Shown in pieces: positions 40,802-46,519 of a stretch of DNA of 46,519 nt. Every line of letters starts with the position of its first letter. Position 1 is the stretch's first letter. Source of the stretch: a virus; the IMG/VR virus record IMGVR_UViG_3300023227_000007, positions 1 to 46,519 of that record. One strand, 5' to 3'. Under the pieces are notes generated by a model. It made no database searches, was not told the origin of the DNA, and worked only from the letters and a program-made list of their open reading frames with translations. The translations under genes and the position numbers were made by a program.

Positions 40802-41055
40802 TGGGCTTTGAAATCGAGAAGGGGATTCCTGTTCCAAGTCAGAGTTTTGGTCACAGGTATGCGCGATATCCGTGGCGCGAAATGGAAATCGGCGACAGCT
40901 TTTTGGTTAAGTGCTCTCGCTCAAAAGAGCGACAAGCTATTTCTGCTTCTGCGACTCAGTTTAGTCGTCGCAATCCAGAGTATAAATTTATCACGCGATC
41001 GGATCTTCTAGATGGGGTTATTCATGTCCGTGTCTGGCGGGTGGGTGGGGTTTAA
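40801..41055 (+). CDS. Small hypothetical protein
   Basis: An 84-residue protein (WREMEIGDSFLVKCSRSKER, then HVRVWRVGG). The pattern of a beta hairpin plus helix and SKER-type basic patch recalls small phage proteins for which no role is known. Coupled with the gene upstream (TAATG). Confidence 0.55.
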   Translation: MGFEIEKGIPVPSQSFGHRYARYPWREMEIGDSFLVKCSRSKERQAISASATQFSRRNPEYKFITRSDLLDGVIHVRVWRVGGV

Positions 41056-41099
41056 ATCCTGATTTTTATATTGCTCAGAGCAATCAGTAGGGATCAGCC

Positions 41100-41675
41100 A
41101 TGAAACCACTATCATTTGTTCTTGATCGCTTCGGTGCAGGGTTCCGAAAGCTAGAAATCCGTTCAGTCTATAATTCTTGGCATGGGACGGTCGAGTTTTG
41201 GACCGATGCAGAGTTTGCCGAGCCAGAGGGTTCGTTAGGCGGCGAGCCCTTTGTTTCTCTTTGTGGCATCAATGCGGATGGTCTTCGCGTCCATATCTCG
41301 TCTTTCGATACGGCCGAATCAGCTAGGGCGTTGGCTCGTCAGCTTGGGGCTTACGTCGATCCGGCTGCGGTCGTGGGTGTCATTGTCTCGCTTGAGGCAG
41401 AAGCGTGTAATGTTGATGCGTCGATCAGTATTTCTGAAGCTTATGACGGCATGGATCAATTCCAGCGCGAAATGATGCGCGTTGCTTGCGAGTTTGAGGC
41501 GTGGTCGTGGGATAATTTCGATTACGAGGTGCTTGAGGATCCTTGGTCCTATCTACTGGCGGACAGGTTCGGGGCGGTGCTGGTGCAGACCGGTCGCACC
41601 ATGCTCGATCTCGCAGATCTAGGGATCAGCGATTGGGAGGCAATTGGCGCAATTTTGAAAACGATTCGGCTTTGA
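41100..41675 (+). CDS. Acidic hypothetical protein
   Basis: A 191-residue acidic protein. Middle part VVGVIVSLEAEACNVD, then MDQFQREMMRVACEFEAWSW. The start is ATG 8 nt after AGTAGGGA (41086-41093). Acidic, Asp/Glu/Trp-rich proteins in early regions sometimes mimic DNA, but there is no specific support here. Confidence 0.5.
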   Translation: MKPLSFVLDRFGAGFRKLEIRSVYNSWHGTVEFWTDAEFAEPEGSLGGEPFVSLCGINADGLRVHISSFDTAESARALARQLGAYVDPAAVVGVIVSLEAEACNVDASISISEAYDGMDQFQREMMRVACEFEAWSWDNFDYEVLEDPWSYLLADRFGAVLVQTGRTMLDLADLGISDWEAIGAILKTIRL

Positions 41676-41688
41676 AGTAGGGGGATGT

Positions 41689-42294
41689 ATGATGAAACGC
41701 AAAAAGCCAAGATCGGCCATTCCTTCTCCTTCCTCATTCACTGTTCGTATTCCTCGATGCGAGCGCAGGGGGCGTAATTCTTTAATCCGTGCTTGCGGCA
41801 ATGCGGGGGCGGCGATCATTGGAGGCGTGGGTGTTAGCCTCGGTTGTGGTGGTATGATGAGCTCCGATTTCATTGGATGCGTTGCTCATCCTTCTCGCCA
41901 TTTTTATCGGAATGCGGAATCCATTGGTTTTCAGCGCGGGGCGCTTTACGGTGTCCTTTTCCCCGACTCCGATGCGGCTTTTGATGCGATGCTGGTCGCT
42001 GGGTATTCGCATGTCATGCGTTCGATGCGCGAGTCTCGATATGGGTTCTTCGGTTCCATGCGTCGTTCCATGCGCAAGGCCATAAAGCGGGGCGATTTGT
42101 CGGTCGAGGGAGTGCGTGCTTATTACGATTCCCTCACTGCTGCTGGCGTGTTTATCGGGCTCCGGACTCCGTTGCAGCGCGAGAAGCGATTTGTTCAGAA
42201 TGCTGACTATTGGGTGAAGTTTGATTTGCCGCGGATATCTCGTAAGACGGCTTCTTTGCCGTGCGTTTTTGAATCCTTTCTAGCTTTGAAGTAG
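41689..42294 (+). CDS. Hypothetical protein
   Basis: A 201-residue protein with a basic N-terminus (KRKKPRSAIPSPSS), a Gly/Ala-rich hydrophobic stretch (residues about 37-56), and a basic helical C-terminal part (GSMRRSMRKAIKRGDLS). The start follows AGTAGGGGG by 4 nt; a second ATG lies one codon on. Stop TAG is within the next AGTAGGGA. Confidence 0.5.
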   Translation: MMKRKKPRSAIPSPSSFTVRIPRCERRGRNSLIRACGNAGAAIIGGVGVSLGCGGMMSSDFIGCVAHPSRHFYRNAESIGFQRGALYGVLFPDSDAAFDAMLVAGYSHVMRSMRESRYGFFGSMRRSMRKAIKRGDLSVEGVRAYYDSLTAAGVFIGLRTPLQREKRFVQNADYWVKFDLPRISRKTASLPCVFESFLALK

Positions 42295-42302
42295 GGACTC
42301 TT

Positions 42303-42881
42303 ATGCCAATAACATCAGCCATTCAAATCGGTTATTATTTCGCCCAGCATGACGGGGAGCTTCGGCCGGAAATCTTAGAGCTATTCGAATCCGCGGCGAG
42401 CGCTTTGGATCGAATCGAAGAGCAAGGAGGCGACGACTTCTGGGGTGATCGGCCTAATCTCATTACTTGGGACGAGGTCTGTGATTCCATCGCCAGTCAC
42501 ATCGCTTTTCATGTGGACGTCGAGTCGCTGTTTCATATCTACGATTGGGAGCCGTTCCTCCGTGATTTGGTCGGGTTGCCTGATAAGAAGGCGCTGCCTC
42601 CCGATCCTGAAATAATTCCAAATCTCTCCGCAGTGCGCCACAAAGAGTGGCACAATACCAAGACTGGCCAGACGGCTTCCCTCGGTGAATCTCTTCCTTG
42701 GCTGAGTTCCCGCGGGGCGTGGGTCATTCGTTCCCGCGGGTGGACCATCTACAATCGCAATCGCAATGTTACTGGCATCGGTCGCTTCCCGTTTAAGAGC
42801 GAGGAGGAGGCCAATGCTTGGATTGCTAAGGAGTCCGCTCGTCGTCTGGCCTATGTTAAATCCATCGATTCCACGAAATAA
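42303..42881 (+). CDS. Hypothetical protein
   Basis: A 192-residue protein. PEILELFESAASALDRIEEQ is a charged helix; WVIRSRGWTIYNRNRNVTGI and FKSEEEANAWIAKESARRLA form a C-terminal part like a small sheet plus helix (DRBM- or KTSC-like in pattern only). ATG 5 nt after AGTAGGGA. Confidence 0.5.
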   Translation: MPITSAIQIGYYFAQHDGELRPEILELFESAASALDRIEEQGGDDFWGDRPNLITWDEVCDSIASHIAFHVDVESLFHIYDWEPFLRDLVGLPDKKALPPDPEIIPNLSAVRHKEWHNTKTGQTASLGESLPWLSSRGAWVIRSRGWTIYNRNRNVTGIGRFPFKSEEEANAWIAKESARRLAYVKSIDSTK

Positions 42882-42892
42882 GGACAAATATC

Positions 42893-43201
42893 ATGAGTGA
42901 AAAAATGAAAATATTGAATCAATCCATCGGGAAAGCGGGCCAATCGCTTACGGCTATTTCGTTGGTTGCGCTCGGTCCGCATAAGCTGAAGACGACCATC
43001 AGGTCGGATTCCCATCCGGGACAGTGCGCTGCCGGTGTCGAGCTGCATGACGGCGTGCAATGGCGCTTTTTGGCGAGCATTCCGGCTTCCGGCATGGCTA
43101 CTCCTCATTCGCTGGTCTATGCTCGTGTGGTTCCGGAAATGGATGGTTTTGAGTTGGACCGTGGGGAGCTTATCCGCCTCGCCACCCTTATCCTTTTTTA
43201 A
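42893..43201 (+). CDS. Hypothetical protein
   Basis: A 102-residue protein with beta-rich pattern (LKTTIRSDSHPGQCAAGVEL). It has a conventional AAGGACA before the start rather than the AGTAGGGG word. Ends in a hydrophobic helix (LIRLATLILF). Not recognised. Confidence 0.5.
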   Translation: MSEKMKILNQSIGKAGQSLTAISLVALGPHKLKTTIRSDSHPGQCAAGVELHDGVQWRFLASIPASGMATPHSLVYARVVPEMDGFELDRGELIRLATLILF

Positions 43202-43233
43202 TCCCTCGTCTTGTTGTAGTAGGGGTTTCGGCA

Positions 43234-43608
43234 ATGAAAATTATCCAATCAAATATTCCCGGCGTTCAAATCACTGAGGTGCCATCAAAGACCGTGACGG
43301 TCACAATCGACTTCGAGACGATTCTTCGTCGTGTTGCCGAGTGCTGCATTGACAATATTGTCGATGGCATTAGCTGCGACGACGCCGACGAAATCGCGAC
43401 TTACGGTCCCTTGATTCATGATGTTTCCTTGGCTCTTTTCAGTTGGGATGAGGATCTGGTGCGGCGCTTTTTTGTCGATGGCTACTGCGCGGCGCTCCTT
43501 CCGGTCGACGTTGATAAGGTCTGGGAGGGTGAGGTCTTTCGGAATGTGGTTATTACTCGCAAGGGTAAGAAGGATATCTCGATCGGCCACCTTGCGCTTG
43601 CTTGGTAA
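43234..43608 (+). CDS. Hypothetical protein
   Basis: A 124-residue acidic protein (ILRRVAECCIDNIVDGISCD, then EDLVRRFFVDGYCAALLP). ATG 8 nt after AGTAGGGG (43218-43225). Not recognised. Confidence 0.5.
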   Translation: MKIIQSNIPGVQITEVPSKTVTVTIDFETILRRVAECCIDNIVDGISCDDADEIATYGPLIHDVSLALFSWDEDLVRRFFVDGYCAALLPVDVDKVWEGEVFRNVVITRKGKKDISIGHLALAW

Positions 43609-43656
43609 TCTTCCCCTTTTTTTTAAATCCTCCATCCTCCAAAGTAGGGACCAGTC

Positions 43657-44007
43657 ATGAATATTATCGACCGTATTATCCTCTCCGCCATCAAGCGGCC
43701 AGCCATTGCCTCCTTCTTGGCGGCTGAGTATCTGAAGCCCATCGAGGAGGTGGACGGTGCGATCAAAGAACTCGACGAGCGGGTCGATCGGGAGTTCGTC
43801 TCGATCGATGCGTGGGAGTCCAATTCTCGGATGGACGAGCGTGAGCAGGATCGTGAAATGCAGTCAGCCATCGAGGAAAAATTGGGCGGGCTGGATTTCA
43901 GTGAGCTGGTCGACGTCGATCAGGCTTCGGTCGAGATTCTGAAGGCCATCGAATCCTCCGACTCCCTCCGCGAGTCGTTGCTCGGTTTGATCAATAAGGG
44001 AGCATAA
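43657..44007 (+). CDS. Acidic helical hypothetical protein
   Basis: A 116-residue protein, mostly helix with heptad-like Glu, Asp and Leu (EEVDGAIKELDERVDREF). ATG follows AGTAGGGA by 6 nt. Possible coiled-coil partner protein; function unknown. Confidence 0.5.
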   Translation: MNIIDRIILSAIKRPAIASFLAAEYLKPIEEVDGAIKELDERVDREFVSIDAWESNSRMDEREQDREMQSAIEEKLGGLDFSELVDVDQASVEILKAIESSDSLRESLLGLINKGA

Positions 44008-44011
44008 TATT

Positions 44012-44389
44012 ATGCCTAATCTTAAATCTATCCCCGTGGACCTTACTTGGTCTTTTGCTATCGGCGTCCATGCCAATGTCTTGCGCAATCCAGATGCCTC
44101 TCAGTTGGCATTTAGGGGAGCGCTCCAGCAGATCGGTCAGGCGGCGAAGCTTGCAGACCGCGTCAAGCCTCTCATGGAGTCGCGCGATTCCCTCCGCGAT
44201 TGCCTGATCGAAGCTCGGGACGTTCTCATCGATCATCAGCCGGATTGGTTTGATACGGTTGAAGAGCAGGCGTGTTTCCTTCGTCGTATCGCTCGTTTCA
44301 ATGATGCCTTGGGTGTTGCTATGGGTGGGGCGGAAAAGGTGCCTGTTTGCTATTGCGCTGCGTCTCCTGTGCGTCCTTCTGCTTTTTGA
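44012..44389 (+). CDS. Hypothetical protein
   Basis: A 125-residue protein with helical core (FRGALQQIGQAAKLADRVKP). It starts 4 nt after the previous stop without an AGTAGGGG word. Not recognised. Confidence 0.5.
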   Translation: MPNLKSIPVDLTWSFAIGVHANVLRNPDASQLAFRGALQQIGQAAKLADRVKPLMESRDSLRDCLIEARDVLIDHQPDWFDTVEEQACFLRRIARFNDALGVAMGGAEKVPVCYCAASPVRPSAF

Positions 44390-44419
44390 ATCATGGCGGT
44401 GGGCGGAGTAGGGGGCTTT

Positions 44420-44695
44420 ATGAATCTTCGTGAAGAATACTATTCCCTCCGCTCCGCTTATCGGCGGGCTCATCGCACCCATAGCTTCGTCCACCAGTTG
44501 GACGTGTTCTTCGCTGGTCGCGAGCTGGTAGGGCAGTGGGATCCTTTATTCAGTCGCAAGGGGCTTGAGGTCAATCTCTGGCGCAAGTCCGGTCCAGAGT
44601 GGGGCACCATCGGCAAGACCCTTGAGGGTTCCTTTCCTACGTCGCCGGCGTTCACTCGGTGGCTCGATTTTGATTCAAATCAATCTTCCCAGTAG
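44420..44695 (+). CDS. Small basic hypothetical protein
   Basis: A 91-residue protein (EEYYSLRSAYRRAHRTHSFV, then LEVNLWRKSGPEWG). The start ATG follows AGTAGGGGG by 4 nt, preferred over an ATG 27 nt upstream. Its stop TAG lies in the next AGTAGGGG. Confidence 0.5.
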   Translation: MNLREEYYSLRSAYRRAHRTHSFVHQLDVFFAGRELVGQWDPLFSRKGLEVNLWRKSGPEWGTIGKTLEGSFPTSPAFTRWLDFDSNQSSQ

Positions 44696-44703
44696 GGGTG
44701 TTT

Positions 44704-44880
44704 ATGGACGAATCTGAATTTCAAGAAATATTAATTAGCGCATTGCTGGGCTCCGGTCATCTGGATCTCAGCAATATCCAGTCGTTTCGGGAGGGCATGC
44801 TCCTCACGAATGATGAAGGCTTTACGGCCACGATCGAGGACGGCAGAGAGTTTCAAATCACTATTGTGCGCAGTCGTTAA
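44704..44880 (+). CDS. Very small acidic hypothetical protein
   Basis: A 58-residue protein (DESEFQEILISALLGSGHLD). ATG 5 nt after AGTAGGGG; a GTG two codons before falls inside the word and is less likely. Followed by a 45-nt pyrimidine-rich spacer. Confidence 0.45.
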   Translation: MDESEFQEILISALLGSGHLDLSNIQSFREGMLLTNDEGFTATIEDGREFQITIVRSR

Positions 44881-44925
44881 TCCTCTTCCGTCCTCTTCCC
44901 TCCTCGATCCTTTCCCTTCCCCCTT

Positions 44926-45249
44926 ATGCCTGCTCTCCTCCCTCCCTCCCTTCGCGATCTCAGCTTGGTCGCCAATCTTGAAGCGTGCGCTTCTCTTCTT
45001 GAATCAATCCCAAATGATACGGCGTGCAAAATCACCGCGGCTTGGGCGCGTCGGTCGCTGGATTACGCAAAGAATCCGCCTCATCCACCGGTGGACGATA
45101 TGGGGGTGCTTGCTATCCTTACTGAGGTCTCTGCGTCCGAAAAGCTGAACGGGTGCGCTGATCGTGTGCGGCTCCATGGTCTCTCCCTTCGGTGCCTACG
45201 TCTGACTGGTCGCACTCCGGCTGCGCTGCTCGAGCTCCTCAATCTTTAA
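44926..45249 (+). CDS. Hypothetical protein
   Basis: A 107-residue helical protein (LEACASLLESIPNDTACKIT, then VRLHGLSLRCLRLTG). Upstream is a spacer of almost only C and T, without any Shine-Dalgarno-like purines, so initiation is unusual. Not recognised. Confidence 0.45.
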   Translation: MPALLPPSLRDLSLVANLEACASLLESIPNDTACKITAAWARRSLDYAKNPPHPPVDDMGVLAILTEVSASEKLNGCADRVRLHGLSLRCLRLTGRTPAALLELLNL

Positions 45250-45278
45250 TCGGTCCCTTCGCCCCAGTAGGGGGTTGT

Positions 45279-45503
45279 ATGCTCGTCATCAAAATGAAAT
45301 CTAAAATCCTCAATTCCGCCCATGTTCAATCAATGGTTGCGGCCCTTAAATCGGCAGGAATCTCCTGCGAAAAGACCGCGACGACTCGCGTTTGCACTGC
45401 CACCAATTCGCAGACCGGCGTCAAGGAAGTCGTCTTCCGTGCCATGAAGCACAGTCGCAATCGCACTTGGTTGGTTTCCTATAGCGCCGATCTATTTGTC
45501 TGA
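45279..45503 (+). CDS. Small hypothetical protein
   Basis: A 74-residue protein (MVAALKSAGISCEKTATTRV, then VVFRAMKHSRNRTWLVSY), a helix-strand pattern. ATG 4 nt after AGTAGGGGG (45266-45274), which decides the start against an upstream in-frame ATG that overlaps the previous gene. Confidence 0.5.
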   Translation: MLVIKMKSKILNSAHVQSMVAALKSAGISCEKTATTRVCTATNSQTGVKEVVFRAMKHSRNRTWLVSYSADLFV

Positions 45504-45538
45504 TCGGCTTTAATCCTCCTTCCTCTTCCCTCTCGCCA

Positions 45539-45769
45539 ATGAATCTAGATCAAATCCTCGCTGAAATCCTCGCCACCTACGACCATCCAGATATCGCTGC
45601 GCTGGCCCATGAAATGGCCATCGGCAATCTCTCGGTGCGCAGGCAGCTGGCCGACTCAATCTGCGGCAAGCCCACTGGTAAAGTTCGGCCTTCGTTTCTC
45701 TTGGAAATCAGCCGATGGGGTATTAACGACGGTCTCAGCCAGTGCGGTGAAATCCGTAGATTGGCTTAG
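45539..45769 (+). CDS. Small hypothetical protein
   Basis: A 76-residue helical protein (DIAALAHEMAIGNLSVRRQL). Preceded by a C/T-rich spacer instead of a purine-rich binding site. Not recognised. Confidence 0.45.
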   Translation: MNLDQILAEILATYDHPDIAALAHEMAIGNLSVRRQLADSICGKPTGKVRPSFLLEISRWGINDGLSQCGEIRRLA

Positions 45770-45820
45770 TCTGGATGCCTCTCTTTTTTATTTCCGCTCT
45801 TCGCTCCAGTAGTGACCCTC

Positions 45821-46123
45821 ATGTCCTCCTTACCTCCCATTCTTCTCACTTCTCGGTCCTTGATCGTGCAGGCAGCAATTGTTACCGAGTTGGCTATCCC
45901 AAATTGGACAGGCAGCACTCCTGTCCAGTTGGCGGAGGCGGGGAGACTCCATCCTTCGGCATCTCGTGCTTGGGCGCTGCGCTTGCTGAATGGTGAGCTC
46001 GGTTCGGCATGGTATCGTAGCTACGGCTTTGTTGATTACATGCTCATGAGCGCCAAATTCGTCAAGGGGTTCTGCGAGGAGGTGGAGCGGGTGTATTTTG
46101 AATCAAATGGTTCTTCCCAGTAG
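45821..46123 (+). CDS. Hypothetical protein, possibly sequence-specific DNA-binding
   Basis: A 100-residue protein; VQLAEAGRLHPSASRAWALR resembles a helix-turn-helix-like pair but without clear family. ATG 6 nt after AGTAGTGA (45808-45815), a variant of the recurrent word. Stop TAG belongs to the next copy. Confidence 0.4.
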   Translation: MSSLPPILLTSRSLIVQAAIVTELAIPNWTGSTPVQLAEAGRLHPSASRAWALRLLNGELGSAWYRSYGFVDYMLMSAKFVKGFCEEVERVYFESNGSSQ

Positions 46124-46131
46124 TGGTTCGT

Positions 46132-46386
46132 ATGACCTCCTCTACCGCTAAATTCTCCCTCAATGAAATCCAAGTCCAGCATTCGGTGCGCGTCCACCTT
46201 GGGTTCGAGCACTTGACTGTTGATGCCCCTAATGGGTGGGCTGATGTCAAAAAGTTGACCGGCAAAATCCTCACCTTTGACGGTCGTAGGTTTGGTTGGG
46301 TCGGCTGGAATTCCGACCGAAATGTTGCTTATTTCCGGCGCGATCTTGATGGGTCATTCCCCCTCGTTGCGACCGTCTCCCAGTGA
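46132..46386 (+). CDS. Small beta-rich hypothetical protein
   Basis: An 84-residue protein (HLTVDAPNGWADVKKLTGKI, then FGWVGWNSDRNVAYF). ATG after AGTAGTGG (46119-46126). Last complete gene in the window. Not recognised. Confidence 0.45.
   Translation: MTSSTAKFSLNEIQVQHSVRVHLGFEHLTVDAPNGWADVKKLTGKILTFDGRRFGWVGWNSDRNVAYFRRDLDGSFPLVATVSQ

Positions 46387-46519
<133 letters not shown>

Larger units (their letters stand above)
39584..46126 (+). repeat. Family of AGTAGGGG/AGTAGGGA words before start codons
   Basis: Positions: 39584, 39798, 40331, 41086, 41676, 42290, 43218, 43643, 44407, 44691, 45266, and variants 45808 and 46119 (AGTAGTG); earlier copies at 32064 and 33445. Twelve of these thirteen lie 4-9 nt before an ATG (40331 does not). 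The TAG in the word is the stop codon of the previous gene in four cases. The G-rich half can pair with the 16S anti-Shine-Dalgarno with one G-U pair; the constant AGTA part is not explained by that. Confidence 0.8.

Overview
The window is one segment of a tailed-phage genome (free temperate phage or prophage) with podovirus-type virion genes: a large portal protein, an N4-gp56-like major capsid protein and a giant polyvalent (ejected) protein. A tyrosine integrase with an adjacent XRE regulator points to a temperate life cycle. Lipoproteins with lipoboxes in the lysis region point to a Gram-negative-type host. The many small proteins starting in the style 'TPRTD/TPKTD' are, from memory, common in Verrucomicrobia-like environmental genomes, but the host cannot be fixed from sequence. 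No terminase or DNA polymerase is seen, so this is not a whole genome; the left edge cuts a gene and the right edge ends in a 29-C run that looks like an assembly artefact.

Layout. 1-7.9 kb: polyvalent protein, portal, a small convergent gene and three tRNA genes on the minus strand. 7.9-13.7 kb: four minus-strand genes (a GT-A-like glycosyltransferase and three tail/fibre-like proteins, one with about six internal repeats). 13.7-22.1 kb: plus-strand scaffold-like protein, major capsid protein, adaptor-like proteins and small fibre-like or exported proteins. 22.1-24.4 kb: lysis-type module (DCDD-motif protein, two lipoproteins, membrane proteins). 24.4-24.9 kb: a gene-free, hairpin-rich stretch with a minus-strand terminator. 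25-26.6 kb: regulator and integrase on the minus strand. 26.7-34.06 kb: early operon on the plus strand (RHH and winged-helix-like DNA-binding proteins, RecT, DUF1351-like coiled-coil protein, RecE/DUF3799-type exonuclease, SSB-tailed protein, VRR-NUC nuclease, replication initiator-like protein, DnaC-like loader).

The standout region is 34.06-39.19 kb. Here the base composition of the coding strand changes by eye (G/T-rich phage style to C/A-rich) and a row of about twelve small ORFs is separated by sites with the architecture of integron attC recombination sites: R'' box, imperfect inverted repeat with extrahelical bases, R' box GTTRRRY-like. Four cassettes have an R' heptamer at the 5' end that is the exact reverse complement of the R'' heptamer at their 3' end, and the heptamer differs from cassette to cassette, which is what excision as circles predicts. 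The longer attC sites (about 117-131 bp) hold the start codon of the next ORF inside their loop, and in all six ORFs that start inside such a site the crossover point falls at the same codon phase. Two ORFs run through a complete cassette boundary in frame. One cassette encodes a protein with an Acb2/Tad1-like hairpin motif, a family linked to phage anti-defence. No integron integrase is in the window.

39.2-46.4 kb: about nineteen small plus-strand phage genes, mostly unknown. Many are preceded by a recurrent AGTAGGGG/AGTAGGGA block 5-9 nt before the ATG, sometimes containing the stop codon of the gene before. The block probably acts as a ribosome-binding or linker element.
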